64,000 bases of DNA from a candidate division WOR-3 bacterium (GCA_024653355.1 JANLFQ010000001.1:766576-830575); one strand, 5' to 3'. Numbered from the stretch's first letter, positions 50,123 through 59,585 are shown. A program made the numbers and translations. The notes: generated by a model from the letters alone, not told the origin.

Positions 50123-53100
50123 ATGCGCGGACAAGAGTCAAAAGCCGATTTCGTCCATCTCCACAACCATTCTGAATTCAGCCTTCTTGATGGTGCATCC
50201 CGCATTGACGAAATGGTACAACTGGCAAAGGAAATGGGGATGGAGGCGGTAGCACTAACCGACCACGGCGCGATGTTCGGGGCGATAAAATTTTACCAGG
50301 CGGCGCAACGGGCAGGTGTAAAACCGATTATCGGGGCTGAAGTTTACATCGCCCCGCGCGACCGGCGCGAAAAAGAACATAACATCGAGGTCCCCGAAGC
50401 AAGTTTTCATCTCACCCTGCTGTGCGCCAACGAAACCGGGTACCGTAATCTGGTCAAACTGGTCTCGCTGGGCTACCTTGAAGGTTTTTACTATAAACCA
50501 CGCATCGATAAAGAACTTTTAACCCGCTACCACTCCGGGCTCATCGCCCTTTCCGGCTGTTTGAAGGGTGAGGTCAACTGGTATCTTCTACGCCAGGACT
50601 CCGAATCGGCAATGAGCGCTGCCGCCCGTTATCAAGAAATCTTTGGCCGGGAAAACTTTTACCTTGAGGTAATGCGCACTGGCTTACCTGAACAGGAACA
50701 ACTTATTCCTGATATTGTCGAATTAAGTCGCGCCCTTGACATTCCCATCGTCGCCACCAACGACTGTCACTACCTGAAGCCCGAAGACGCCCGGGCTCAG
50801 GATGTTCTCGTATGCCTGCAGACCAACAAAAGGCTAAAAGACAAAGAACGCCTGCGTCTTCCGGGCAGTGGATTCTATTTCCGCAGTGCAACCGAGATGC
50901 AAGAGCTTTTCCAAGACCTACCCGAGGCGGTATTAAACACCCGGGCGGTGGCAGAAAAGTGTGAATGTTATCTCGACCTTGAACACCGCCAGTTTCATCT
51001 GCCGGCGTTCAAACCTCCGGCGGAATTTGAAGACGAGTTTCGGTATCTCGTCCATCTCGTCAACAAAGGTGTCCGGCAACGCTATCGGTCTTTAAACCCC
51101 TCGATTGAAGAACGGCTAAAGTACGAACTGGATGTGATTCACCGGATGGGATTTGCCGGTTACTTCTTGATAGTTCACGACATCGTCCAGTTTGCGAAAA
51201 ACAAGGGAATCCGTGTTGGACCGGGTCGAGGCTCTGCGGGCGGTTCGCTGGTTCTGTACTGCCTGGGTGTCACCGAGATTGACCCTTTGAAATACGGTCT
51301 GCTCTTTGAAAGGTTCTTGAACACCGAACGGATAACCCTGCCCGATGTTGACATTGACTTTGCTGATAGCCGGCGTCAGGAGGTGATTGATTACATCCGG
51401 GGGCGCTATGGCGAAGACTCCGTGACTCAGATAATCACTTTTGGAACTCTGGGCTCACGCGCCGTTATCCGCGATGTTGGCCGGGTGCTCGACATCCCGA
51501 TATCGGAAGTTGACCCCATCGCCAAGCAAATTCCCCAGGGCAGCGAACTTGCTGCCGCCCTGAAGCAGGTTCCCGAACTTCAGTTTCTCATCCGCTCCAA
51601 ACCCGAATACCAGACGATGTGGGAAATTGCCCTGAAACTCGAAGGGTTGTCCCGCCATGCCTCAGTCCACGCCTCAGCAGTGGTCATCACCCCCCGCCCC
51701 CTGCTGGAACTCATTCCGCTTTACAAAGTGCCCGGTGGTGAAACCTGCACCCAGTACGATATGTACACCCTCGATGACATCGGCATCCTGAAAATGGACA
51801 TCCTGGGTTTAAGGACGCTAACGGTCATTGACGAAGCTGAAAAACTAATTCAGCAGCACACCCCGCAGTTCCGCATCGAAGATTTGGACTTCTCCGACCG
51901 GCGGAGTTACGAACTCCTGCAGCGCGGGGAGACGGTCGGGTTGTTCCAGTTAGAATCTGCCGGCATGCGCGACCTTTGCAAACGAACCCAGCCTGAAAAA
52001 CTGGAGCATATCATTGACTTAATCGCCCTGTTCCGACCCGGACCAATGAATTTAATTCCCGAGTATATAGAGCGCAAAAAAGACCCCACCAAAATTAAAT
52101 ACGACCACCCCCTTCTTGAACCTTTCTGCCGCGACACCTTTGGTATCATCATCTATCAGGAGCAGGTAATGCAAGCCGCTCAGGCACTTGCCGGTTACAC
52201 GCTGGGTCAAGCCGACATTCTCCGCCGGGCGATGGGCAAGAAAAAACCGGCGGAGATGGCAGCCCAGCGCGCAACCTTTATCGCCGGCTGTGAAAAGCAA
52301 ACCGGCCTTTCCCGGGAACGCGCCGCGGCGATATTTGACCTCCTCGAGAAATTTGCCGGTTATGGCTTTAACAAATCCCATGCCGCCGGTTACGCCTGCC
52401 TTTCCTATATCACCGCCTATCTCAAAGCCAACTATCCAAAAGAGTTTATCGCTGCGGCACTGACGAGTGAATTGGGCGACTCTGACAAACTGGCGAAGTT
52501 TATCAACGAAGCACGGCGTATGGGCATTAAGGTGCTGAGTCCGGATGTGAACCAAAGCGCGGCGAAATTTACAATTGAAAAAGACGCCGTACGCTATGGA
52601 CTTGCCGGCGTGAAAAATGTCGGCATTGGTGCCGCCGAGCTCATCGTTGAAGAACGACAGAAAAATGGACCGTACCAGAACCTCCTTGACTTTCTCGTCC
52701 GGACTCGGGGCAAAGTCAATCGCAAGGCGGTCGAATCGTTGATCAAAGCCGGTGCCTTTGACGCCTTCAATCCCGATCGGACCCAGTTGCTCACCGAACT
52801 GGAACCGTTATTGACCAAAGCCGCTTCCGAAAAACTGCTCTTTTACGACCGGCAGTTCCAACTGTTTGGTTCGGAAACAGACGAACCATCGGCTCCTCCG
52901 GTAACGGAGAAGATTACGCCCCGGACCGTCATCATCAACTATGAAAAGGAGGCATTTGGCTTTTACTTCTCTTCCCACCCACTCGAACGCTACCGACTGG
53001 AGTATAACGCCCTTGCCCTCACACCAATCGCCGAACTGGAAAATCTTGAAGAAGGAACATCGGTCGCTATTGGCGGTATTATCACCGCCCGCAAGGTCCG

Positions 53101-53638
53101 CAAAGACCGCCGGGAACGCGACTACTTTATCCTGACACTGGAAGATTTCAACTCCTCAGTGGAGGTAATGGCTTTCAGCAATGTCATTGAAACCTGCCGG
53201 GAAGCACTTGTCCCGGACAATATCGTCATCGTCCAGGGAAAGGTCAAAACTCGTGCCGCGGGTGACGCATCAGGCACGAGCGGTATCCCTCAGTTGTGGG
53301 CGGACACCGTCTACAACTTTGACCGTGCCCTGCAGTTTATCAAAAAGGTTGTCCTCGAACTGTTAGAAACCGAACTGGACGACAGCCTGGTCACAAAAAT
53401 CCGGGAAACACTCAGCGCCTTTCCCGGCGAAGTACCGGTCGTAATCAGCCTTACTAAACCCGATAATGAAAAAAGGCGTCTTCTGTTAAAGAAGTACCCG
53501 GTGCGGCTGGAACCGAACCTTATTGCCGAACTCAGCAATCTTGTCGGTCCGGACCGCGTGCAACTTCTCGGCAGCCTGCCGCAATTAGAAACTCGAGGTT
53601 ACCCGCGTGCCGGGCAACGGCGCACCCAGACCCGTTAA
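50123..53638 (+). CDS. dnaE: DNA polymerase III, alpha subunit
   Basis: 1171 aa, replicative polymerase. The PHP domain opens FVHLHNHSEFSLLDGASRID, with VALTDHGAMFG. The polymerase core has PDVDIDFAD (Asp408, Asp410, Asp412), GPGRGSAGGSLVLYCLGVTE and HASVHASAVVI, with the palm continuing through QLESAGMRDLCKRTQPEKLE. A C-terminal helix-hairpin-helix and OB domain (GTSVAIGGIITARKVRKDRR) follow. It is DnaE1 type, without an exonuclease domain. The ATG at 50123 is chosen because it sits seven bases after the -10; a TTG three bases earlier is in frame. It ends with a 4-nt convergent overlap with htpX. Confidence 0.96.
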   Translation: MRGQESKADFVHLHNHSEFSLLDGASRIDEMVQLAKEMGMEAVALTDHGAMFGAIKFYQAAQRAGVKPIIGAEVYIAPRDRREKEHNIEVPEASFHLTLLCANETGYRNLVKLVSLGYLEGFYYKPRIDKELLTRYHSGLIALSGCLKGEVNWYLLRQDSESAMSAAARYQEIFGRENFYLEVMRTGLPEQEQLIPDIVELSRALDIPIVATNDCHYLKPEDARAQDVLVCLQTNKRLKDKERLRLPGSGFYFRSATEMQELFQDLPEAVLNTRAVAEKCECYLDLEHRQFHLPAFKPPAEFEDEFRYLVHLVNKGVRQRYRSLNPSIEERLKYELDVIHRMGFAGYFLIVHDIVQFAKNKGIRVGPGRGSAGGSLVLYCLGVTEIDPLKYGLLFERFLNTERITLPDVDIDFADSRRQEVIDYIRGRYGEDSVTQIITFGTLGSRAVIRDVGRVLDIPISEVDPIAKQIPQGSELAAALKQVPELQFLIRSKPEYQTMWEIALKLEGLSRHASVHASAVVITPRPLLELIPLYKVPGGETCTQYDMYTLDDIGILKMDILGLRTLTVIDEAEKLIQQHTPQFRIEDLDFSDRRSYELLQRGETVGLFQLESAGMRDLCKRTQPEKLEHIIDLIALFRPGPMNLIPEYIERKKDPTKIKYDHPLLEPFCRDTFGIIIYQEQVMQAAQALAGYTLGQADILRRAMGKKKPAEMAAQRATFIAGCEKQTGLSRERAAAIFDLLEKFAGYGFNKSHAAGYACLSYITAYLKANYPKEFIAAALTSELGDSDKLAKFINEARRMGIKVLSPDVNQSAAKFTIEKDAVRYGLAGVKNVGIGAAELIVEERQKNGPYQNLLDFLVRTRGKVNRKAVESLIKAGAFDAFNPDRTQLLTELEPLLTKAASEKLLFYDRQFQLFGSETDEPSAPPVTEKITPRTVIINYEKEAFGFYFSSHPLERYRLEYNALALTPIAELENLEEGTSVAIGGIITARKVRKDRRERDYFILTLEDFNSSVEVMAFSNVIETCREALVPDNIVIVQGKVKTRAAGDASGTSGIPQLWADTVYNFDRALQFIKKVVLELLETELDDSLVTKIRETLSAFPGEVPVVISLTKPDNEKRRLLLKKYPVRLEPNLIAELSNLVGPDRVQLLGSLPQLETRGYPRAGQRRTQTR

Positions 53639-54576
53639 TCAAATGTCAACGCCTCCAGCCTTCTTATCCGCTCACTGAGCGGTGGGTGGGAGGCAAAAAG
53701 ACTGACCTGTTCACCCCTGTCCTTGCCCAGGGGATTGGCTGTGAACATATGGGCGGTGGCTTCTGATGCGGTGGTTAACCTCCCTGACCACAAACCAATC
53801 TTCCGTAACGCCCGCGCCAGACCGATTGGATTGCGCACAATATAGGCACCCGAAGCGTCGGCAAGAAACTCCCGCTGCCGTGAAATCGCCGCCCGGATCA
53901 GCGCCACAAGAATTGGCGCCACAATCGTCAGTACCAGTCCTATGAGTAACAGTATCACTCCGCTCTGACCTCCACCCCGGGAACGCGAATCCCGGCGCCG
54001 GCTGCCACTTGCGAAAAAACTCCAGCGTAAAAAAATGTCCCGGAACAGAATTATTAGCCCGCCGATGATTGCCGCCACCGTCATCAAAAGGATGTCATAG
54101 TTGCGGATATGGGCGACTTCATGGGCGATAACACCCTGCAACTCCTCACGGTCCATCATCTGCAGCAACCCACGGGTTACCGCCACTGCAGCATGCTTGG
54201 GGTTTCGTCCGGTGGCAAAGGCGTTTGGCGCATCGTCATCAATCACATACACCCGGGGCTTCGGAATTCCGGCCGCCAGTGCCACCTCCTCAACAACATT
54301 GTGCAAAAGATAAAACTCCTCCGGGGATGCCGGTCGCGCCCGATTAACCGCCAGCGCCACTTTGTCTGAGTTAAAGTAAAACACCAGATTGTAAACTACG
54401 ATAAACAAGCCGAACAGGATATAGTACTCTATCCCCCAGTTGAAGAAATAACCCAAAAGAAAACCGACAAACCCTAACAGGAGGGAAAAGATCAGGATAA
54501 AGAAGGCGGTGCCTAACTTATTCCTGCTGATTAAATTATACAGGTTTTCCCGCCGCCCTTGCCTTGTTGCGCCCAT
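53635..54576 (-). CDS. htpX: HtpX-like M48 membrane metallopeptidase
   Basis: 313 aa. Two N-terminal helices (FFILIFSLLLGFVGFLLGYF, YYILFGLFIVVYNLVFYF) precede the Zn motif LQGVIAHEVAHIRNYDILLM (HExxH) with the downstream third ligand in REFLADASGAYIVRNPIGLA. Two more helices lie between (VAAIIGGLIILFRDIFL, VILLLIGLVLTIVAPILVAL). It degrades misfolded membrane proteins. It is 18 bases after lemA. The start is ATG 54576; a TTG nine bases earlier is in frame. Confidence 0.92.
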   Translation of the reverse strand: MGATRQGRRENLYNLISRNKLGTAFFILIFSLLLGFVGFLLGYFFNWGIEYYILFGLFIVVYNLVFYFNSDKVALAVNRARPASPEEFYLLHNVVEEVALAAGIPKPRVYVIDDDAPNAFATGRNPKHAAVAVTRGLLQMMDREELQGVIAHEVAHIRNYDILLMTVAAIIGGLIILFRDIFLRWSFFASGSRRRDSRSRGGGQSGVILLLIGLVLTIVAPILVALIRAAISRQREFLADASGAYIVRNPIGLARALRKIGLWSGRLTTASEATAHMFTANPLGKDRGEQVSLFASHPPLSERIRRLEALTFD

Positions 54577-54594
54577 CTTCACCAAATTACCGTT

Positions 54595-55143
54595 TTAAAA
54601 CTGTACCTTGGGTGCCGCACGCTCTGCTTCCAGCACGGTGTAAAACTCCGCCGGCTTAAAACCAAACATCCCGGCAACGATGTTTGAAGGAAACATCTGC
54701 ACCCGATTGTTGTAGTCCATAACCACATCGTTGTAAAACTGCCGGGCAAAGGAGATTTTGTTCTCAGTATGGGCGAGCTCCTCCTGCAGTTTCAGAAAGT
54801 TCTGATTTGCCTTCAGGTCCGGGTAGTTCTCCACCACTGCGAACAGTGTCTTCAGCGTTTCGCTCAACTGGTTGTTTGCCCTTGCCGCCTCAGCAGGCCC
54901 TTTCGCGCTTATTGCCTGTTGCCGGGCTTCGGCAATTTTTTCAAATATTGCACGCTCATGGGCAGCATATCCTTTGACCGTTTCCACAAGATTGGGAATC
55001 AGGTCGATGCGCCGTTTTAACTGGACATCAATCTGATGCCAGCCATTCTGAACCCGATTTCGACTTCTTACCAGTATGTTGTAAGTGCCGATGAAAAACA
55101 GCACCACAAGACCAATGACAACTGCAATTATTATTCCGACCAT
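54595..55143 (-). CDS. lemA: LemA family protein
   Basis: 182 aa. An N-terminal helix ([20 protein letters not shown]) is followed by the conserved [40 protein letters not shown] and the late [28 protein letters not shown] in two pieces. LemA often travels with HtpX, as here, and both may take part in envelope quality control. The role of LemA itself is not settled. Its ribosome binding site is GGGAGAAG-like. Confidence 0.92.
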   Translation of the reverse strand: MVGIIIAVVIGLVVLFFIGTYNILVRSRNRVQNGWHQIDVQLKRRIDLIPNLVETVKGYAAHERAIFEKIAEARQQAISAKGPAEAARANNQLSETLKTLFAVVENYPDLKANQNFLKLQEELAHTENKISFARQFYNDVVMDYNNRVQMFPSNIVAGMFGFKPAEFYTVLEAERAAPKVQF

Positions 55144-55195
55144 AACTCACTTCTCCCTTTCTCCCTGCTGAACACAGGGAATTTAACTCCTTACT

Positions 55196-55783
55196 TTACT
55201 TCTCAAACTCAAGGTGAATCTTCAATCGCGGGGTTGTGAACTCATCTGGTAAAGGCGGTAATTTACCGGTAACGACCACCGCCCGCACACAGGACTCGTC
55301 AAAAAGCCCGTCGCCTGAAGACCGCTCCAGTTTCACATCAGTTAACCGGCCATCCCGCTCAATCACAAAAAATACCGTTGCCTTCACCCTTTTTGTACGG
55401 GCATAAGCCGGGTCCTCCCAGTTTTGCCCGATGCGCTCCAGCATCTGCTGCAAATAGTAATTATATCCAAGAACCGTAGCACCCTCAACCCGGGCACCAA
55501 GACCCTGGTTCCGCACAACATCATCTCCCTTCTTCGTCTGACTTTTCGGTTCCGGCTTCTTTTCCGGCTTTTTCATAGGTACTGGCTGGGGCGCCTGTTG
55601 TACTAGATGGGTCGATGGCTCCTTTACTTCGCTCTTCTCTCTGGTACCAGAACGAAGAATCTCTACCGTAATCACCGCCGGACGGGTAACCTCTTTTTGC
55701 CCTGGTCTAATCCGGGTCGCAACCGCAACGCCGAACAGCACCAAGATATGGCCCGTGAACGACAGCAACAGCTCCCGCTTCAT
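55196..55783 (-). CDS. TonB/TolA-like energy-transducing protein
   Basis: 195 aa. One N-terminal helix (LLLSFTGHILVLFGVAVATR) is followed by a Pro/Lys/Glu-rich spacer (APQPVPMKKPEKKPEPKSQT) and a TonB-type C-terminal domain: VKATVFFVIERDGRLTDVKL, ERSSGDGLFDESCVRAVVVT and GKLPPLPDEFTTPRLKIHLE. In this gene order it takes the place of TolA. It would span the periplasm and couple TolQR to the outer membrane. The order after the tolR homologue is consistent. Confidence 0.85.
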   Translation of the reverse strand: MKRELLLSFTGHILVLFGVAVATRIRPGQKEVTRPAVITVEILRSGTREKSEVKEPSTHLVQQAPQPVPMKKPEKKPEPKSQTKKGDDVVRNQGLGARVEGATVLGYNYYLQQMLERIGQNWEDPAYARTKRVKATVFFVIERDGRLTDVKLERSSGDGLFDESCVRAVVVTGKLPPLPDEFTTPRLKIHLEFEK

Positions 55784-55799
55784 TCTTAAAATTATACCT

Positions 55800-56204
55800 T
55801 TATTTGGGCAGTGCGGTCAACCCGATGTTTGATATGCCCTGCTCTCGGACAATACCCAATATCTCGATTATCGTTCCGTAGTCAACCCGCCGGTCGGCGT
55901 GAAGATAAACCCGGTCATACTCGCCGCGCGCCAACTGGTCGGAAATAGCTTTAGCCAGACCCGGCATCGAAACTGCTTTGGTCCCAACAAAAATTTGCCC
56001 GTCTGCTTTAACAGAGATTACTAAACCGGCACGGGTCTGCGGTTCAGGCCGGCTCGTCCGGGGCAAATCAAGGTCAATACCCTGTTGCCGGCTCAAAGCG
56101 GCCGAGACACCGGCAATGAGAAAGATTATCATCAGGGTAAAACTGACATCTGCCAGTGAGGTGATGTTCATCTCGGCAAGAAATTTCAGCCTTCGCTCCT
56201 TCAT
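55800..56204 (-). CDS. TolR/ExbD-type biopolymer transport protein
   Basis: 134 aa. The opening AEMNITSLADVSFTLMIIFL, with Asp in the membrane helix (SLADVSFTLMIIFLIAGVSA), is the proton-path Asp of ExbD/TolR. The periplasmic domain ends VRIHADRRVDYGTIIEILGI-like VYLHADRRVDYGTIIEILGI and GLTALPK. It forms the ion-driven motor with the TolQ homologue, whose stop it overlaps by four bases. Confidence 0.9.
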   Translation of the reverse strand: MKERRLKFLAEMNITSLADVSFTLMIIFLIAGVSAALSRQQGIDLDLPRTSRPEPQTRAGLVISVKADGQIFVGTKAVSMPGLAKAISDQLARGEYDRVYLHADRRVDYGTIIEILGIVREQGISNIGLTALPK

Positions 56205-56911
56205 TTATCTTCCTGCCGGTTGTTTAACTGAGCGGCTATCACCTCGCGACGGAAAACACCGGTCATCTCCGAAACAAACCGCTCCATCTCGGACTGCAAG
56301 GCCCGTACCCGCCCGACAAAGTAGTTGTAAAACAAAGCGGCTGGAATCGCCACCAGAAGCCCCATCACCGTTGTCACCAGGGCATCAGAAATCCCGGGCG
56401 CGATCAACTGCAAGGTTGGCATCTGCGCCCCGCGCAATGAGAGAAATGTCCGCAAAACCCCCTGCACCGTGCCTAAAAGCCCGAGAAAAGGCGCAACCAT
56501 TGTGGTGATTGCCAGAAACGAGAGCGAAGACTCCAGCCGGTCGGTTTCCTTTGAACCAGCCCGCTCCATCGCCTCAGAAATGTTGGGAACCAGTTGGCCC
56601 AGGACATCAGCCCCAACACCGGCGCCGAACTGTTCTTTCAGCACCTGCCACTCTTTGACTGCAGCGTTCAACAGGGCGGCAAGGGGCGAAGCCGGAAACA
56701 TCTTTGTCAGTTCCTGATAATCCTTCAGCCCCCGGCGGTATCCAAACACATTTAAGAAACCCCTTGTTTGAACCGTAGCCTGCCGATATTGCCGCAACTT
56801 CCGGAAGAATATCGCCCAGCTTACCACCGACAGTACAAAAAGAATGAGAATGATTCCCAGCGCAAACGGTCCGGCTGAGACAAAGGGACCCCAAAAGCCG
56901 CCTGCGGGCAT
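56201..56911 (-). CDS. TolQ/ExbB-type proton channel protein
   Basis: 236 aa. It has three helices: GPFALGIILILFVLSVVSWA, the second in FLAITTMVAPFLGLLGTVQG and the third in DALVTTVMGLLVAIPAALFY. This is the MotA/TolQ/ExbB family signature with the conserved LGTVxG motif. It sits six bases downstream of the CpoB-like gene. The Tol rather than Exb identity is inferred from the Pal and CpoB neighbours. Confidence 0.9.
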   Translation of the reverse strand: MPAGGFWGPFVSAGPFALGIILILFVLSVVSWAIFFRKLRQYRQATVQTRGFLNVFGYRRGLKDYQELTKMFPASPLAALLNAAVKEWQVLKEQFGAGVGADVLGQLVPNISEAMERAGSKETDRLESSLSFLAITTMVAPFLGLLGTVQGVLRTFLSLRGAQMPTLQLIAPGISDALVTTVMGLLVAIPAALFYNYFVGRVRALQSEMERFVSEMTGVFRREVIAAQLNNRQEDK

Positions 56912-56917
56912 TTGACC

Positions 56918-57685
56918 TTACCGTTCCGGCTTTAACTTATCCTGAGCCAGATTTGCCTCTGGTGTCCCGGGATACTTGTCAACCACCTCTTTGAACCTCT
57001 TCTGGGCAAGCCCCTCTTTGCCCTGCAACTGATAAACCAGACCCAACTTGTATATCGCCGCCGGCACCTTATTACCCTGGGGATATTCCCTGATGACCCG
57101 TTGAAACTCGGTCTCGGCACTGTCCAGTTGTCCGAGTGAATAAAAACATTCGCCCACCCAGTACTGGGCGTTGTCCGCCATCTCGCTCGCGGGAAACAAC
57201 TTGATAAAACGGCGAAAGCCGATTATCGCCACCTGATAATTTCCCCGGGTAAAGTCGAGGTATGCGGTGTTGTAAAGCCGGTCGGCATCAATCCCGGAAT
57301 TTACCGTTTCGGGCACGGCTACCGATATTGACTCGTCGCGCGCCGGCGCTTCCGGAGTTAAATCCCCGCGCCAGGCTCCGACTCTCCTGCCAATTCGGTC
57401 CAGCCGCTCGCCAAAGTCGTTTAACTGCGCATCAACCTCATTGAGCCTTGCCCCAACACCCTCCAGACCGGTCAGGGCATCGGCGCGCAGTCGATTGAGC
57501 GCTTCGCGCTGCGCCATTTGCTCTTTTTCCAACCGCTGCACCTGCAACGCTATCGAATCAAGTAGTTCACCCCGCCGTACAAACTCGCGTTGGATACCGC
57601 AACCCGAAAATAAGATGACAGCCAGCAGGCTTGTGATGGCTGCCAGATATTGACTGGCGGACCGTTCCTGCCTACCGGCTGTCAT
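56918..57685 (-). CDS. CpoB/YbgF-like TPR periplasmic protein
   Basis: 255 aa. A signal peptide with a lipobox-like LFSGC (residues about 25-29) precedes a coiled coil (VQRLEKEQMAQREALNRLRA and the following helices, about 45-105) and three TPR repeats: YLDFTRGNYQVAIIGFRRFI, YWVGECFYSLGQLDSAETEF and KLGLVYQLQGKEGLAQKRFK. CpoB coordinates Tol-Pal with peptidoglycan synthesis at division. The gene stands between pal and tolQ. As a lipoprotein it differs from the soluble E. coli form. Confidence 0.85.
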   Translation of the reverse strand: MTAGRQERSASQYLAAITSLLAVILFSGCGIQREFVRRGELLDSIALQVQRLEKEQMAQREALNRLRADALTGLEGVGARLNEVDAQLNDFGERLDRIGRRVGAWRGDLTPEAPARDESISVAVPETVNSGIDADRLYNTAYLDFTRGNYQVAIIGFRRFIKLFPASEMADNAQYWVGECFYSLGQLDSAETEFQRVIREYPQGNKVPAAIYKLGLVYQLQGKEGLAQKRFKEVVDKYPGTPEANLAQDKLKPER

Positions 57686-57711
57686 TGACCATCAATCTTA
57701 AATTATAAAGG

Positions 57712-58218
57712 TTACTTCGCGGTTGTCTTGAACTCGCAGCGCCGGTTCAGGTGATACTGGTTCGGGTCGTTCGTCACAAGCCGCTCCTCACCATAACTGA
57801 TGGTGTTGAGCAGTCCGGCATCAACGCCCAGTTTAACCAGATAGGACTTTGCTGACTCTGCCCGGCGCCAGCCCAATGCCATATTGTACTCTGATGTACC
57901 CAGCGGGCAGCAGTGACCCTCAATCGTCACCGAAAATTTCTGTCCCGCCGCAACCGCCTTCTTAATCTGGTCGGCATTCGCCTGAAGGATTGTTGCATCA
58001 CCCGGTCTGATGTCCGACTTATCAAAGTCAAAGTAAATCGTCTGGAGATTCAACTCAACCTGGGTCGGTGTAATCTCTTCCTCTACTTGTACTTGGGGTT
58101 CTTCAACCACAACCGGTTCTTCAGCCGCCGGCTTCACGCACTTTTTCGGACACCCCATCAGTGCCAGTGCGAACATAAAAGCCAGCATCATTATCGTAAC
58201 TCTGGTTACTCTCTTCAT
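57712..58218 (-). CDS. pal: Peptidoglycan-associated lipoprotein
   Basis: 168 aa. A signal peptide with the lipobox ALMGC (residues about 19-23) precedes a Glu/Val/Pro-rich linker and an OmpA-like domain: LQTIYFDFDKSDIRPGDATI, VTIEGHCCPLGTSEYNMALG and WRRAESAKSYLVKLGVDAGL, then ISYGEERLVTNDPNQYHLNR. It anchors the outer membrane to peptidoglycan. It is the first gene of this operon (pal, cpoB, tolQ, tolR, tonB/tolA order); tolB is missing. AGGAGG precedes the start. Confidence 0.92.
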   Translation of the reverse strand: MKRVTRVTIMMLAFMFALALMGCPKKCVKPAAEEPVVVEEPQVQVEEEITPTQVELNLQTIYFDFDKSDIRPGDATILQANADQIKKAVAAGQKFSVTIEGHCCPLGTSEYNMALGWRRAESAKSYLVKLGVDAGLLNTISYGEERLVTNDPNQYHLNRRCEFKTTAK

Positions 58219-58260
58219 ACTTACTCCTCCTGTTTAATTGCCTAAATAACTTAACGCTTA

Positions 58261-58289
58261 AATTTAACGACTTTTTGTCCTTATGTCAA
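58261..58289 (-). promoter_or_regulatory. Promoter of the pal-tol operon
   Basis: TTGACA (58289-58284, minus strand), a 17-nt spacer and TAAATT (58266-58261). A leader of about 36 nt ends in AGGAGG before the pal start at 58218. Confidence 0.55.
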
Positions 58290-58303
58290 GAAAAATTTAC
58301 CCC

Positions 58304-58873
58304 TTAACCCTTGCCACTTCTGCCCGGTGATTCAAGTGGAACCCCTGCCTTGCATAAGGGGCAGTCATCGGGCTGGTAGTTTACCACCTGCTCCTGATAA
58401 GTTGCAAAAAAGGGCACCGGGAAATTAGTGCCGAAAGAGCGGTCAATAAATACGCCCACACCAACAACTTGTGCGCCCGTCGACTCAAGTGCCCCAAAGG
58501 TTTCTTTAATTGACCCGCCGGTGGTTAACACATCGTCCACAATCAAGACCCGGTCTGAACTACCAACCGAAAACCCCCGGCCAATCTTCCGACCGGACTC
58601 TGACTTTTCGGCAATGATACAGCGACAGCCCATCTGGCGTGCTACTTCATAAGCAACAATCACCCCACCGGTCGTTGGCCCGCAAACCAGGGTAACCCCA
58701 GCACGCTGAAACCGTTCTCCAATCGCCCGGGCAAAACGCTCACACAGTTCGGGCCGTTCAAGAATCCGAAACTTTTCGAAATACCTTGCGGAATGGAGCC
58801 CTGAAGTCAAAAGAAAATGGCCTTCACGCAACGCCCCGGCATCGCGCAACAAACGGGCAAAATCGTCATTCAT
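58304..58873 (-). CDS. pyrE: Orotate phosphoribosyltransferase
   Basis: 189 aa. The PRPP-binding motif RVLIVDDVLTTGGSIKETFG and the N-terminal GHFLLTSGLHSARYFEKFRI are clear. It joins orotate with PRPP to make OMP. The last ~30 residues (DDCPLCKAGVPLESPGRSGK) contain a Cys-x2-Cys seen in the longer thermophile-type enzymes. Overlaps pyrF by eight bases and is the last gene of the pyrimidine operon. Confidence 0.92.
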   Translation of the reverse strand: MNDDFARLLRDAGALREGHFLLTSGLHSARYFEKFRILERPELCERFARAIGERFQRAGVTLVCGPTTGGVIVAYEVARQMGCRCIIAEKSESGRKIGRGFSVGSSDRVLIVDDVLTTGGSIKETFGALESTGAQVVGVGVFIDRSFGTNFPVPFFATYQEQVVNYQPDDCPLCKAGVPLESPGRSGKG

Positions 58874-59573
58874 CTCCCCTCCCTAACTGTTTTTTAATCT
58901 CGGCAATAACCAATCCCGGGTCTGCTGCCTCGTATATCGGTCTTCCAACAACAATGTAATCCGCTCCAGCCTGCGCCGCCGCTGCTGGTGTCAATGTCCG
59001 CGCCTGGTCGTCAATTTGTGACACCGGTTCCAGTCTTATGCCCGGGGTCACGATTGCCAGTTTCGGACCACACCGTTTTCTGATCAACTTAATTTCTAAT
59101 GGTGCCGCAACAACCCCATCGCAACCCATACTCTGTGCCAGTTCTGCCAGCGCCACAACCCGGGTTTCCACCTCCTGGTCGCAGCCCGTCACCTGCGCCA
59201 GAGCCGAACGGTCGAAACTGGTCAACACCGTCACGCCCAAAACCAACGGTTTTTTCTCCCCTGCCGCCTGCGCTGCTTTAACCGCCGAGTACAACATCGC
59301 CGCCCCGCCCATTGTATGAACGGTCAACATCTTCACCCCCAGTTCTGCTGCCGCCGCCACCGCCTTGGCAACAACCGATGGGATATCGCAAAACTTAAGG
59401 TCAAGAAAAACCTCGGCGCCCTGAGAAACAAACTCCTTCACCAATTCCGGGCCGGTTCTGGTCCACAGGTCAATGCCTATTTTGTATACATCAACCCCGG
59501 ACCCGACTCTTTGATAAATCTCCCTTGCTCGCTCCTTACTGTCAACATTTAATGCCAGAATTAACTTGGTCAT
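58866..59573 (-). CDS. pyrF: Orotidine 5'-phosphate decarboxylase
   Basis: 235 aa. It begins LILALNVDSKERAREIYQRV with the catalytic tetrad region FLDLKFCDIPSVVAKAVAAA (DxKxxD). The phosphate-binding part is GIRLEPVSQIDDQARTLTPA and the late GADYIVVGRPIYEAADPG. It makes UMP from OMP. It follows pyrD with a 12-base gap. Confidence 0.93.
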   Translation of the reverse strand: MTKLILALNVDSKERAREIYQRVGSGVDVYKIGIDLWTRTGPELVKEFVSQGAEVFLDLKFCDIPSVVAKAVAAAAELGVKMLTVHTMGGAAMLYSAVKAAQAAGEKKPLVLGVTVLTSFDRSALAQVTGCDQEVETRVVALAELAQSMGCDGVVAAPLEIKLIRKRCGPKLAIVTPGIRLEPVSQIDDQARTLTPAAAAQAGADYIVVGRPIYEAADPGLVIAEIKKQLGRGDE

Positions 59574-59585
59574 CTACCTCTCCTC

